The notes under the pieces are model-generated. The model ran no database searches. It was given only the letters and a program-made list of their open reading frames with translations, and was not told the DNA's origin. Shown in pieces: positions 1 through 12,800 of a stretch of DNA of 64,000 nucleotides. Numbering within the stretch: the first letter of the stretch is position 1; each line of letters starts with the position of its first letter. Origin of the DNA: Trogon surrucura (Eukaryota; Chordata; Aves; Trogoniformes; Trogonidae); contig CM036626.1 in NCBI GenBank assembly GCA_020746105.1, positions 21,813,001 through 21,877,000 of the forward strand. Direction: 5' to 3'. The position numbers and the translations under genes are program-made.

Positions 1-2029
1 TGCTGCTCAAGTCAAACACAATCTTAACTCTGCACTGGTTCTCATCCCAGAGACTTTCAGAACTCCTAGAAAACCCTTTTTGAAAGGATTTATGTTTATT
101 TTTGGAAGTGCCTAGGCACAAAATAAGCAGTGACGCTTGGCAACCTAAATCACTCAGGCTCCTAACCTTCTTAGTCAGGTTCTTAAAATGGTTAAAGGAG
201 CAAAATGGAAAAGCAAATAGCGTTGGTTGCAAACTCGCTTTTCTCATACACCTGCTCCCACAATCCAAGCCAAGAGCTGCCAACTGAAATCAAGATTTCA
301 AAAAGGAGGAGCCTAAAGTTTGGCTGCTGAAGTCATATTTATAGTCCCCAGTGAATGACTTTATTTTTCAAAAAGCACTGCCTCTGGTGGTTCTGCATGT
401 TTAATAAAGGAGCTGAACACCAAACCCATACTTTATTTTTAAAATGCCACGGTAAAATTCATGGGTATTCAGCATCTGCAATGGTCCGACCACATAACAA
501 ACCCTATGGGCGAGGAGTTAAGATACAACCTTTTAACATTCACTTCAATAAATACTACCCTGCACTGTAGAATTTGTTACATGATAGCTGAATTAAGTGG
601 TTTTTACTGCGTTTAAATTTGGCGGCCTTCTCAAAGGGTACTTCTTACCCCTGGCCCCAAATCGTTCACAGTCCCACTGCCGGCATGACCAAAAACCCAT
701 CCGCTCCAAAGAGTTTCCGTCAATACACGCAAAAATAATCAGAACCGGTTACAACTGCTGGAAGAAACGGTGAACTTGTGCTTCAGCCTCTCTGTAAGCA
801 GGAAAATCCAAGACCAAACGGAGGGCAAGGAACAGTACTCCTCATCTCTCCGCCTGGGAAGCGAGAGCGAGCTGGCTGCCCCGCGCCACACGCCCGGCAG
901 GGACGAGGCTGCGCCCGGCGCCAGCGCAGAACACGCACACCAGGACACGACTGGCTGCGCCGCTCCCAGGAGAGTAACACCAGAACACGATCCTGTCGGG
1001 AATCCCTTCAAACGGGCCCTTCGCTCTAAAGCTTCTCATCAAATTAGAATACAACCATCAACCTGACATCTCTCCCTCAGCCACAGGCTCCGGCGCGTCG
1101 TGCCGTTACCTGCACCACTCGCAGAACGGAGCTGAGCGACGCCAGGGGACTCGCCTTTCAAAAAGATGCGTGTTTTCATCTCGCATAAAATAGCGTAACA
1201 AGACGAGCTGGGGCAACTCCCCCTCTGGCTCACACGGTGCTATCCGAAATTTAAAAAATGGTCACCCTGCCTACAAAGCCTGGCAGCACAAACCTCATCC
1301 TCCCCGTTCCAGCCCTGGCATTTTCCAAGCATTAAGCGACAGCACACGTGCTGTCTAAAGGAATTTTATATTGCGCTCACAGCAGAGACTCAAACGCATC
1401 CTCCTTACCCCATACGGCTGTTTAATGCTGTGTATAGTGGGAGTCTAACTCTATAAAACTCCTGCCAAACACTTAAATTGATATCAGTTTCAGCAAAACA
1501 TTCACACCTTCTTATTAATTCATTCTACCTTTACCTATCACCTCCACAAATAAATCTGATTTTAAAATTAAATCAAATTAAAAATCTAAAAGTCTCAGTG
1601 TGTAGGAGCAAGAGAACACGTTTGGAACAAAAGACAAATTAATATTCCAGTCACTTACTAAGAACTTCAGGCATTTCCAATCTTTTCACTACAAGCCCTG
1701 GAGTATAATTCAGAGGCACTCGAAACGCAAAGTCAATAAAAACAGGGAACATTTTTTAGAACAGAGTTAGTAAACCAGGAAGTATCAAAGAATTTCAATG
1801 CAAAATTACATCCTTGATGGATACGTCCAGAGTACAGCGACACACTTCTGGTTTTCATTAAATTTCCTTTTTTTGCATTAATCTTGATGTGCGTGAGATA
1901 AATTCTTTCAGCTCCAGTTTTCCCAAATATTCAAACCAGCCCCACTCCTACCCTGAGCGCCACGGGAAGTGGATAAGTGCACACAAAAAGTCTGCGACGG
2001 TAACAACTTTCTCAGAATTTCCAACTCAC
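1..2029 (-). other. RAD18: RAD18 intron 7 (part)
   Basis: No exon recognised. The next expected coding segment (following the SAP region) was looked for on the minus strand and not found. The sequence is AT-rich from 1400 to 1900 and moderately CpG-containing from 840 to 1240; short frames there on both strands have no family resemblance. Confidence 0.7.
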
Positions 2030-2214
2030 CTGGTTTGGGATTTAGCGAATCACACTGAGCGTTGTACATGTGCACAAACTCTTGGTGTCTCTTCGTGAGC
2101 TGCTGCCGGGTCCCGCGGGTGGACAGACCGTGCTCCTTCAGCTTCTTCCTCAGATCACGATCAGAGAGCAAGTTGTAAACAACTTTAGACATCGGCTTCC
2201 TCTTGTGACCAGAG
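2030..2214 (-). CDS. RAD18: RAD18 exon 7 (SAP motif)
   Basis: Codes for residues 239-300 plus one base. It starts SSGHKRKPMSKVVYNLLSDR and includes LKKL-type and 'GLSTRGTRQQLTKRHQEF' segments: two helices and a turn, the SAP fold that binds DNA. It ends ...NAQCDSLNPKP. A basic KRKP patch at 243-246 may serve nuclear import (inference). The acceptor is TTGCAG at 2220-2215 and the donor GTGAGT at 2029-2024. It is the last RAD18 exon recognised in the window. Confidence 0.96.
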
Positions 2215-3933
2215 CTGCAAGAGGAAAAGGGAACGACCTTCTTTTAATTAATACGCCAGCAAAAAAAAAATAAATCGAAATTCTGACTTGCATTTTCACA
2301 GGGTATTTCACGCGCTCGGGGTAGGAAATACCTGAAATCATCACTTCAGCCGTGACAGACGCACGGCCAGTTACACAGCGCACCACGGACACAACAGCCC
2401 TAGGAAGCCAGAACGCCTTTTGCAGCTGCCACAAAGAGTATTTCAAACGGGCAGAAAGCACATTCAGGTTGTCGAATCCCAGGTTTTCCACCCAAGTAGT
2501 GGCCATTGTATTGTCTGAATCAGTTAGAGACGTTTTAAAAGCATCAAAACCGCACAAAAAAAAACCTCGAATTAGGAGATTTTTCAGCTTCCTGGGAAGA
2601 TTACTTTGAGAAAGACTGTCAGGTACCTGTAAATCTGTAGTTCCCATCTCACAGAGGGTAGTTTGGTAATACAGAAAGTGGCATTAAAGAGATTTAATAG
2701 TGCTCTCAGGTGAATAACAAATAAAAACAAAACCTACTCCTTCACACTGCTTTATGTCAGAACTCAACATTGCTGGCATAGCTAGGAAAAAAAAATAAAT
2801 CTTAATTACAGGAACCTGCCACAGAAAATTGAAGTCCTACTGCAACTTTTATCATCTAAAATTAGCAGAACAGTTTCCTTCTGCACAAATTAGCTCAGTC
2901 TTCCCTACACCTCCTAGTGAGATACACTCAAACCAGCCAAAGGTACCAAAATTCATCTACTGCCGCGCTCACCTTCTTCTGTAACTAATAAATTATTTAA
3001 GTTGAAGAACAGCATTTAGTTGGACACTTTTCTTTCTGCAGCTGCACTGCTCTGAATTACAGAGAAGTGAACAGCGTTCTGTTGTGACACCAAGAGACTT
3101 ATCTGAAAGCTGTGCTCAGCACCTCCAACTTACCATGTTGAAAATAAATTTCAAAGTATGCAAGAAAAAAAGAAAAAGGCTTATGCAAAATTGTCATTAC
3201 ATTCATATAGCCCCTGTAGCTGGAAAAACAAAGACGCACCAAAATACAGATTCTTTGGGGAAAAAGAAAAAAATTAATTGGCTAATTAGATCTGTGTACG
3301 TATTATAGTTCACCAGCAGCATGACCTGGAAGGGCAACAAGAGTTTTGTGAGCAGGCAGGTACGTGAAAACATCAATCTTGGTTCTGAATCTGAAGGTTT
3401 TAGGGTTTCTGTCCCACGCTCAAGAAATGCAGCGTTCACTCACCTGCTGTAATCACTCCCATGCAGGTTTGGGGACTAAATTATGAGTTCCACTGAAACA
3501 GCGCTCAGCTGTCAACACAGCACGCCCCACGCTCCTAATCTGAGACTAGGCAGAGCTAAAATTCCTCAGACAAGAACGGGAGATGTGCTGCTGCTGACAC
3601 CCGAACAACACTGCCGTAACGTGAGTACTGTGTGACAAGAGTAATGTACAGACAAAGCTTTATTCCACGGTGAATTCTTCAGAACACAGCCCAGTGCTTT
3701 CTTGCCACTAAACTCCAAAAAGTATTTCTGCTGGCATCCACGTACTTTCGAGAGAGAGGAAAATCACCACTGTCATATTTATACAGTGATTTTAGAGTCA
3801 TCTGTACAGCCGGTAACCAAGAAAAAAAACATTCACAATCCGCTGCCTTATAACTCATCAGGCAGTATTCCTTATTTCAGCAGAGCAGAAAACCGGCTAC
3901 GTGCATACAAAAGCTCTGAAAGCTGTTTCTTAC
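2215..3933 (-). other. RAD18: RAD18 intron 6
   Basis: AT-rich intron with short A-runs. A 165-codon minus-strand frame (2150-2647) overlaps the start of exon 7 in a different frame and is judged chance. Nothing else seen. Confidence 0.8.
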
Positions 3934-4033
3934 CTCCTGAGGCTGTCCTTCTTCTCCTCTCTTGTCAAGCAGCTGTCCAGGTGTTTGTTTATATATTGCT
4001 CTGGAATAGCAACCTCGCAAACAGGACAAGCCA
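3934..4033 (-). CDS. RAD18: RAD18 exon 6 (UBZ4 zinc finger)
   Basis: Codes for VACPVCEVAIPEQYINKHLD then SCLTREEKKDSLR. The C-x2-C...H-x3-C pattern (C208, C211, H223, C227) is the UBZ4 ubiquitin-binding finger, and the D225 next to the last ligand is typical of the family. This finger directs RAD18 to ubiquitinated chromatin. The acceptor is TCTCAG and the donor GTAAGA at 3933-3928. All zinc ligands are present. Confidence 0.96.
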
Positions 4034-5510
4034 CTGAGAGCAAGGGAGAAGGAATTTAGCGGCAGGTGTATTACTGCAAAGAGCAAACATTTCACCGGAA
4101 AAACTACTTGTCGGCAGAAGAAAATGGAAATCCAGAATTCCAGATTTCTTTCTTTATAGGACCTGGCATGCCTATCCAGAATCTTCATTTTTAGTTCTCA
4201 TTTTCATTCCACGGGACTTATTTCCCCTCTCTATGTAATATCAGAATGCCTCTCAGACAGAAGGAAATCTCTAATAAAAATTTAGAATAACACAGACACT
4301 ACCCGGAAACCTAGGGGCTAATATAAACACAAGTGTATTTCGGTGCTAATGTTTTTCACTTTTGCAGTATTGTATTTGAAATTAACGTTTAAATTCTTCA
4401 CATAGGAACAAATAACACTTACTAAAACCACTTCGGTATTGCCTCATTTCAAGTCTTTCATTTATACCGTCTGACCAGCTACTTTGCATTTGTGAAAATA
4501 GTTTCAACGTAATGCACGCTCGAGGATTTAATCAGGTCATAAAATGGTAAGCCAGTGAAAATTTCAATTGCTCAAAAACAAATGAGCAGTAAAATTCTGT
4601 GATTCTGTGATTTCATAAGAGTTTTAAATTACTAAAGCAAGCAAGAGCGATGCATAAAACTAATAAATGTAACTTCTGGCTCAGCTGATGCCACTTCCAT
4701 ACGGTTACTTCTCTGGGTGTATTACAGCTTTAGGAGGTATTTACCCAGCTCATGAATTATTAACTTCAGAGTTCCAACTGAATAAATTGTTAAACAAAAG
4801 AACAGGTAAATATGAGCTAGTAAGAATCAGTGTTGTACTCCTACACGGTCTTTTATCTTAATTTAGGCTTTTAATTGGGTCGATAGGATGGCTGCCATCG
4901 TATCAAAACTGAGAGGATTCGGTCGGTTTACTGCAGTTGATTCGTATAAATGGGCATTCTCATGCTTCAGAATAAGTCAATCTTAACTGTGTAGAACTAC
5001 AGAAGAATAAAGCACGTTACTTTCTTCTGGAGTGTATGAACAGAAATATGAACATCATCATTTTGATTGCGAGTGCACCCCTCAAATAACAAGAGCATCA
5101 TAAAGCACCTCGCTTCTAGTCACTTCAGGATACGAGAGCAGAATGAACGTCAAGATTGTCTCGTCAGTACGGGGAAGAGAAAATCACTCCATTTTTTACT
5201 GAGTAAGTCTGTTGTGCAACTATTGTTTTTTAGAGTTGTTACTCAAGGCAAAGGAATCTGTAAGCGCTGCACTCCACTTAAGTACTTGGCCCGAGCCCAC
5301 ATTTGCCCGTCAGGACTCTGTGCAGCAGGGCTGTCCCACGCGAGCAGCAATCCCAGCCAAGCACAAGCCGCTCAGACGGGAAGTGCCCGAACGGGCCAGT
5401 GCGGATCAGAGCAACGCGGAGAAACGAGACCAACGCCCGACGCACGCAGCCAACCACAGCCACGGACCTGGGGAAGAGCACAGGACAAAACCAAAAATCC
5501 AGCATCTCAC
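4034..5510 (-). other. RAD18: RAD18 intron 5
   Basis: Intron without recognisable genes. It contains a short (ATTCTGTG)n scrap at 4594-4610, listed separately. Confidence 0.8.
4594..4610 (+). repeat. CR1 3' terminal octamer scrap
   Basis: Two copies of ATTCTGTG in tandem, the unit that ends avian CR1 elements. No CR1 body is visible to the left, so this may be a very short insertion or chance. Confidence 0.35.
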
Positions 5511-5866
5511 CTCTCTTAACTACTTTTACCATCGACGTAGAGGGCTTTTCGTGGCTTCTCGTGCACTCGGGACTCTGTTGCGATCCCACTTCCTTGTCTT
5601 TACCATCAGCCTCTGCAGAGCTGCCATAAAGGTTACAGTCTTCCTCTGTTTTGAAAATCTTCTGTCCTGTTCCCGACAGGCTGTCTGCCTTTGTCAAGGT
5701 GCAAACTTTTTCCTTTTTCAAGAAACTGTCAATCAATGGCACCTTTTCTTCCACAGCTGGCTGAGAAACAGGACTCCAAACGTGGCTTTTGCCAGCCAAA
5801 CGCCTGCTGCAGGCCACCGGAGATGAAATCAATGGAGTATCCAAGACCAACTGGAACAGCTGTTGT
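5511..5866 (-). CDS. RAD18: RAD18 exon 5 (linker between RING and UBZ4)
   Basis: The largest RAD18 exon here, 356 bp, residues 87-205. It opens RQQLFQLVLDTPLISSPV and ends near STSMVKVVKR, just before the zinc finger. It is low in conserved residues, rich in serine, lysine and glutamate, and is probably disordered. The human counterpart has similar 'NHLLQFALESP', 'LMDNFLI' and 'PSTSTLKQVTKV' landmarks, which align in order. The acceptor is CTAG at 5870-5867 and the donor GTGAGA at 5510-5505; it enters in phase 2 and leaves in phase 1. Confidence 0.93.
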
Positions 5867-6874
5867 CTAGAAGCATCCAGAAGACAACGTGCAGTTAGCT
5901 ATGCTGGACAGTATCCGTTCTTCCTTTGAGAAGAATCCAGAACAAAAACAGATGGAGCTTCTCCTCCATTCCACCCTCCCTCTCGCCCTCGCTCGCGCGC
6001 AGCGCCAGGAATTGCCTGCCCCACGCGAGCCAGGAGCAGGAGCCAGCTGAGCCTCACCACGCTCTGCAGAATCTAAGAACTACTTTTCTGGTGTTCAAAC
6101 CAAACACATTACATCTTCAAATGTAGCGTAACGCCTCTCAAAACATCAGGCAAAACACAGGGAAGAACAAAACGCTTCCCCCTCTACCCGAAGAGGGTAG
6201 GTGACCATTTTCAAGCCCGAGTGCTTCAAGCACTGTCTCGCACGGCTGTGATGGAGGCTCCTGAAACCAAAGAGTTCAGCACAAAACGTTGCCACGTTCC
6301 TTCTGTCCCTCCTTACCAGGCGTCCGTCTCCTCTCCACAGCCACTCACCGCCCACCCAGCAGAGCACGACCCCACCAAGAGGTAACCGCATGCTTGTCGG
6401 GTCTCGAGACGCAGCATCAGGCAACCCAAGCTGTTTTGGTCACGTTTCATCGGTGACGGGCCCAGGAGCACAACCCCTCCCCTCTTTTCTGATATAAAAT
6501 AAGAGGAAAACACAACCTCCCTCAAGCACAGCCGGTTTCCACCTGAACGCTCACCTCTGCTAACTACAACTGCCCAAGATGCTCGGCGTCCCTCAGACGT
6601 GCACATACGGCCCCCCGCGACCACAACCAAGTCTGTAACACCACAGAGTCCTCCTCCTTCCCATCTCTAATGCAGCCACTTCTTCAGGCACTAGGATTTT
6701 TACTACTGCCGCTGCTCAGCACGTGCATGCTCTGTATTTAAACGTACAGCTTCAAACACAGCACAACTCACTGCATCAGAGATGACAAAGCCTGTGCAAA
6801 CAGAACAGCTGCGGGTCCTCAACTTGCAAAGTGTTGAGTTCTGGAAGAATAAATAACTTGAAATAATGTTTTAG

Positions 6875-6955
6875 CAGTGGACCTAGGAGCACTAGGCTAA
6901 TGGTTGGATTTGATGATCTTAAAGGTCTTTTCCACCTTAAACAATTCTACGATTC
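6875..6955 (+). mobile_element. CR1 LINE, truncated 3' end
   Basis: Shows the diverged CR1 tail: 'ggttggatttgatgatctt', then 'aaggtcttttccaacctta'-like sequence, then 'attctacgattc'. Only about 80 bp remain. It lies in RAD18 intron 4 and is antisense to the gene. Confidence 0.8.
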
Positions 6956-6961
6956 CTTCTC

Positions 6962-6985
6962 AAATAAACAAACAAACAAACAAAT
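6962..6985 (+). repeat. (CAAA)n microsatellite
   Basis: About six AAAC/CAAA units directly after the CR1 tail. Confidence 0.85.
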
Positions 6986-9900
6986 AGGACTGTGGCTGAT
7001 GTACCTACAGAATGTGCACTGCCATAAATTATTTCCTATAGCACCTTCATGAAGAAACAAGGCTCCTGCAAGGTCTGAAATGCAGCTGTGCTCTCACAGT
7101 TTACAGCTGACGACGTTTTAGTATTGGATAACCACTCAGACAACTTCCCAGTCTCGTAAGGTAAGTTTTTCAGGTCTAAGAAGAACAACTATTCAAGAAC
7201 TGTCTGCACACACGTCTATCAAAAGCACGTCCATAAAACGTCACCAGGGAAGCCCACAATTATCCCAGCCTGAGGCAAGCCCGCAGGAGGGGCCCTGCCC
7301 AGCCCGTCCCACCCTGCTTCCCCCCCGGCTGCTCACAGGGGGGTTTCCTCCCCGCGCTGTCAGACAGCGTATCGCTGCTCACCGCGGCCATCGGCAGCAA
7401 GAACCAGCACACAAAGCACCTCCTCTTACTGCAGAGAAAAGCAGCCTTCTTCAACTTAAAGGTAACAAACTCCAGCCCCAGAAGACGTGTCGCGTCACAG
7501 ATGGTAATATTCTACAATCAATAAGGTTCAAAAGCAAACAAATTAGTTGCCTTTTATTCCTAATGCACTTAGGCAAAGTTTAATCCTCAGAAGGATGCAG
7601 CTGGGTGTTTTACCAAAGATGTGCTTTCTTTTTTTCCCCTTTTTGAACACTGAATTAATCTTTTAGTTCTGTAAAAAACATTTATTTTTTCAGACTCCCC
7701 CAGCTTCTCACCCAGGCAGCCTACCAGTTAAAGCAGCTAATCAGAGTCAGCACATAGTCTTATCGCATCATTCTTTTGGCTTGTAAGGAGCCATTTTTAC
7801 ACAAAAGCCCAGTATCCTATGCTACAGTGAGCTAAATTCTGCATGGCTCAGATAACATAAAACTGATTCATAAATGCAACCAATTGGCACCACATCAGTT
7901 TAGTTTTCCCACAGCATAAAGAACAATACAGCCCCAAAGGGCAGAAACACACGAACAAGTAGCCCGTTGCCTACACATGTGTTGTGTCCACCTAGAGAAC
8001 GCAACCGATCTCCCTCATCTTTCCAGGAAGACCTTCTCACTCCACACGCAAGTTTGCACGAAGGCAGCCAGAAGAGAGAAATTTTCTGAATACAAATTTC
8101 AGGTACTGTCACAGCAGTTGTCTCAACGAAACATGATCTGGTATAAAACAGAGAGAGAGAAAAACTGGAAAAACAACACAAACCCCAAAATGCATCCTAA
8201 CAATAATGTGCAATAACGTGATGATCACGATTGCTTTAAGTATCCTGTTGGTCTGCAAATAATCGTATGGAGGAGATTTTCCCAGTGTGAAAGGGTAAAG
8301 GCTTATGAACACTTTCCAAAGGGATCTGATCTTGGCACAGAATCAACGGAAGGAACACCAGGATGAGAATACGAGAACCTGTTTGCCAGAACGCACAGGA
8401 AATCTCTGTATGCCTTTTTTTTTTGGGGGGGTGAGAAAATACATAAAATGCTAATAGTAAATTCAGAAGAGGAGAGAAAAGCCCCACTGAGTCTATGCAA
8501 TGACACCCAGTGGCCCTGCCAACTGGCACCCCAAACCCCCACACCGCAGGGAGTGAAAATCTTGCAATTTAAACAGTGTAAACATCTTGCAATTTTTTTT
8601 TTAAGTCAGATCCGCAAGGCCCGCCAAAAAACTGACAGTGTCCTCCTTCCCCAAGATCCTGGTTCCCATTTTATGGTTCGTTTGCCTCTCCCTTGTCGAA
8701 GCTGCTACGGAGCAGGGAAAGTAGGTGGAAATCTGTGTTTCCACATAAATAAATTCTGGGGAAGAGACGGAGCTGTGAATCCTCCCAGGAACAGCTCACA
8801 CAGGACAGCCCTACCTGTAGCAAAGGACAATTTCTCTCCTTGAAATTCCTTCCGCAATCCTCCTGGACGTTTCATCAGTGTGTGAGAAATGTCCCTGCTC
8901 TCTCAGGCACTCCAAGGAGACGTGTTTATTCCTCTGACTCACTAGCTGTCAAGTAACCCCGACTGGGAAACTAAGATATAAACTTGGACGTAAAACCACA
9001 TCCTTCTCCCCTGTGTATGAAAAAAGCACAGATCACTGTCAGCAAGGGCTAGTTTTCTACTTATGCAAGTATAACTCTAATTTTTGTTGCTCAATTTTCT
9101 AACCAGGTGATGCAAAAAATGAAATTTTTATCAGAATAATCTTTCTATTAGAAGACAATAAAATTCCAAAACGATCCCCAAACCTTGCACTTATTTTTGA
9201 AGACACCAGCCTCATTGCAACTGACAAAAATATACACAAAAGATGGCACAAATCACGCCGCTCCCCGAGCACACGTGATCCCGAAGGGTCCAATTCCGCA
9301 AACGCTCGTGCGCACGCCGAATGGCGAGCAGAAGTGGGATCAGCCCTCCGTTTAGAGCGATTTCCATTCCACGCACACACCGACCTTGGAGCACAGCTCT
9401 TACTTCTCTAAGTACTACCAACATTTACATTTTCTCGCCCTACAGGCCCGACTAAAGAAATGTGTTTGCATCCTGTGAAACGCTGAAAAGATTTAAGGCC
9501 TAATTTCCATAAACACTAAACTACCTGAGGCTCCGAGTCAAGTCAGGACGGGCTTGAACAACTCTGCACGTCTGGCAAACCCACCCCCGGACTTGGGATT
9601 TGCACTGGGGAGGGCCAAAAGGAGACAAAGCAGGTGGAGGAGGAGGGGCAGCAGGATTGTCCTGTCACGGATGCTCTCCGGGCAGGCAGCGCTCCCCTCG
9701 ACCTTGGGACCATCTGCAGAGTAATTGCAATCCCAGGCTGAGGGAGGCACGACCATGGGGCAGCCACAACCCGAAGCAACGCAAGATTTACTCACTGCCT
9801 GTACTCCCCTCATGGGTGGGGCTTGTTAAAGCAGTTCTCACAGTGACCCACCCATCGTCGTGCCCTCCTTGCTGAGATCCCGCAGGAAGCCAGCGCAGAA

Positions 9901-11101
9901 CAGGACACTACAGCTTTTGTATTATTGATCTAACCTTATGTTGAGAAATTGATGGAACTCCAAGTCACAAAAGGAAAGATTATTAAACTACTCCGGTAAG
10001 ATTTATACTGATCCATTAAAGCAGTCAAAAAAATTAACATTTAAGATTCAATATGATAATGGAGCCAAGTCAGCACTACTTGCTCTCTACGAAATTATGG
10101 ACATTAACAAAAAAACAGTAATCACATTTATCAAAGACAGAGCTCAAGCTAAAATAATGAAACTGAAGAATTCCAATTCTCCAAATAAAATCAGTTCAAC
10201 CTAACAGTGGTCACACAAGACGATTAGATCTTCACCGTAGTGAAACGCTGTGAAGAAACGAAGCCATAAACAGAACTATGCCTCCTGTCGCTCGCGAAGC
10301 CAACAACCTCATTGACTCCACGCTCTGAGTTCATTTCAGAGAAAAAGATGATGGTGTATTTGTCTCCTGTAGACACAGGAATACTTACAAAATACCTCAC
10401 AAATCACTGAGCTGCTTGGAATCAACAGAAAACAGAAAGAAAACACAAGAAATCTCATTTATCTACTGTGGGCAGCATTTACCAGGCCACGCTTATTCTC
10501 TTGTTCCTGTCTTTCAAAGGAATGAGAATAAAAATGAATTAAGACCAAACAGAAAAGTAGGTAGGAAATCAAGGTAAAGGCACAATATTCCACTACTTCT
10601 CTTGTCTAGGTAACCCCACATTTGCGGCCCCTCAATATCTACATTTTTGCCATCCAATGACTTCACCAAGAGAATTCTCTTGCCGTTGGCCGTGACCACT
10701 GGACAAAATCTTTCTGTTCAGAATTTCCCCTGCACACATAGGAAGGATCTTAGGAGAAAAATGTTTATTACCATTATTATCCCCATAGAAGCCCGACATA
10801 TCTGCTTGATTTCCTACATGTTGGAAGAGACCGTAACTTCTGCAGCAGCTAACCAGAGCAAAACCAAAATAAGCTCATGCAACCTCTACACATCACCTCA
10901 GTGGACAGCAAAGTTCAGCCAGACAACTGCAGGATTTTTCCACAAGCGTAAGCATTTCTGCGCCGCTGTGATTCTTTCCACTCATTTCCTCACCCTGCTC
11001 CTTGCTCTGCTCCTCTGCAGGGACTCCTGGTCTGGTCACACAGACCCACCTGCTCTTCCAGCTGCCAAACCAGAGAGAGTAGTCATGAAATTACAGCATA
11101 C

Positions 11102-11172
11102 CTTGCAGAATTAAAGCTCTTCACTAATTCGTCTAACGTCCGGTTATTTTTCAGGTCAGATTCTGAGACTGC
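11102..11172 (-). CDS. RAD18: RAD18 exon 4 (helix after the RING)
   Basis: Codes for AVSESDLKNNRTLDELVKSF then NSA, plus two bases of the next arginine. This matches the conserved segment right after the RING in RAD18 proteins, where 'DLKNNRxLDELVKS' is typical. The acceptor is TAG at 11175-11173, chosen because it keeps phase 0 and aligns residue for residue with the human protein; an AG four bases further in would put the frame into a stop. The donor is GTATGC. Confidence 0.9.
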
Positions 11173-12738
11173 CTATTAAAAACAAAAAAAAAGAAAAAGG
11201 AAAAAAAACCCAAACAAACAACAAATTAACATTCAAATGCAGTGAAAACAACAAGTACCCAGAAAATGTTCAAGTGATCAATAATTTGTTTCTTGGATCA
11301 GTGCCTCAGCCACCCCTTGCTAAATTGCTATGTGAATAAAGAGGCAGAAAGGGTAAATGTTTTTTCTTGAAAAATATCTCAAACTAAAATAACTGCTTGA
11401 GAACTCCAAGTCTGGAAAACTAAGCATAAAGCTAAAGCAACAAAATCCAGTGCCCCCAGCCTCCAAAAACGCTTTATCGTAGCTCGGTTCTAATTATTTC
11501 GAAAAGCAAACCAAGGCTCCCATGAATGTGATAAGAACCCTAAGAAACAAGGCATGAAAACCGATGAAGGGAAATGTTAATTTTCTGATTATAGAATGAA
11601 TATATTAATTATGAGATGGCTTTGCACATTGCATTCACTCTTTTTAAATGATTTCTGATTTTTATCTCTCTGGCTGTCTCTCTCCACTCTTCTGTTTTAC
11701 AAAGTTTTTGTTAGTCTTGCTCGTATGAATAGCTGTGATTTCTAAGAAGGCTGTAGTAAAATGTGCCCCATCAAGTAGCCTGCACTTGTTTGAATGTTTC
11801 AAAACTGGCAAAGCAATAAATAGATCTGTTTTCCAGTCTTGAAAAGTCTAGTCTCCTTCACGCTTTAGAAACACACAAGAAAATTACTTCTTTTCTGCCA
11901 ATATTCCTGAAGTGCCATTCATTGTTTTCAGGCAGCCTCCCGTCTTTAGGAGTTCAGTAAAGCCCCACTGGCTTAAGATGAAAAGTTCGATTAAGGCCTA
12001 GAATAAATTGCATTCTGCATTCTTTAATCAAGAAAAGCCTTCAAGTCAGGTGGCAACAATTACCAGCCTGCAGAGCGGGTCCAACCTGCCCCTAGCGCTC
12101 CTCACGTTTAACCTAATTCTCACGGTGTCTCCTCTCCCTGCTACAGAACATCGTCCTCTCCTCCCCAAACAGGCTGCACAGCAGTCACCGAGTTTTAGCA
12201 CCAGGTGATCTGTGGACACCTCTAAAGACTCACTGAAAGATGAAGTGATGCCAGCATCACAGAAAATGTAAGTGCTTAAATTCCAGCACTCACGCTTTAA
12301 ACGACGGTGTATTTTAACAAATTAGGAGGCAATGTCAAATATTTCACGCCAGGTTGGACAGGGCCTTGAGCAGCCTGATCTAGCTGAGAGGCGTCCCTGC
12401 CCGTGACAGCGAGGTTGGATGAGATGAGCTCTAAGGTCCCTTCCAGCCCCGGCCATTCTATGGTTCTAGGATGATTCTACGATTGTACATGCCAGCTCTA
12501 AGCCAAATCCCACGTTTCATGTCCCATCTACCTCTTCCTATGCTGACAGGAGGGCAGCTCTGGAACAGGAGAACTCCAGCTGGAAGAGCACCACCCTTTG
12601 CCCAAAGAGCCGCTCACCAAAAGGAGAGCTGGCAATATATGACCAGAATTAATTATTTAGCCTAGCCCAAAGGGTAAAGGTCCTAACATCTGCCCAGAAC
12701 TGAACAAAAAACAAGCTAGGGAAAAGAAAAACACTTAC
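11173..12738 (-). other. RAD18: RAD18 intron 3
   Basis: AT-rich intron containing one CR1 3' end at about 12349-12484. Nothing else recognised. Confidence 0.8.
12349..12484 (+). mobile_element. CR1 LINE, truncated 3' end
   Basis: Contains 'caggttggacagggccttga', 'gcagcctgatctag', 'aggtcccttccagccc' and ends with a diverged ATTCTATG repeat. These are the classic last 130 bp of an avian CR1. It lies in RAD18 intron 3, antisense. Confidence 0.93.
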
Positions 12739-12800
12739 CACGAAGCACGTTGGGCACTGGGTTTTGTAGGACAAAAACTTGCGTATGCAAAGGGAACAGT
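12739..12800 (-). CDS. RAD18: RAD18 exon 3 (second half of RING finger)
   Basis: Completes the tyrosine codon split by intron 2 and continues CSLCIRKFLSYKTQCPTC, then FV. It supplies ligands C44, C47, C58 and C61, so the C3HC4 RING is intact. The acceptor is CAG just above 12800 and the donor GTAAGT at 12738-12733. It ends in phase 0. Confidence 0.96.

Larger units (their letters stand above)
5867..11101 (-). other. RAD18: RAD18 intron 4
   Basis: 5.2 kb intron, the largest RAD18 intron in the window. It holds one CR1 3' end (about 6875-6955), a (CAAA)n run and otherwise unique sequence. No conserved coding segment was recognised on either strand. Confidence 0.8.

Noticed and set aside
1688-1755. 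Short minus-strand frame (about 34 codons) considered as the next RAD18 exon
   Set aside because: The peptide does not resemble the RAD18 segment after the SAP motif and has no matching acceptor or phase.
2150-2647. 165-codon minus-strand frame overlapping RAD18 exon 7
   Set aside because: It is in a different frame from the SAP-coding exon and continues into intron; composition is random-like.
5212-5826. 204-codon plus-strand frame
   Set aside because: Antisense shadow of RAD18 exon 5.
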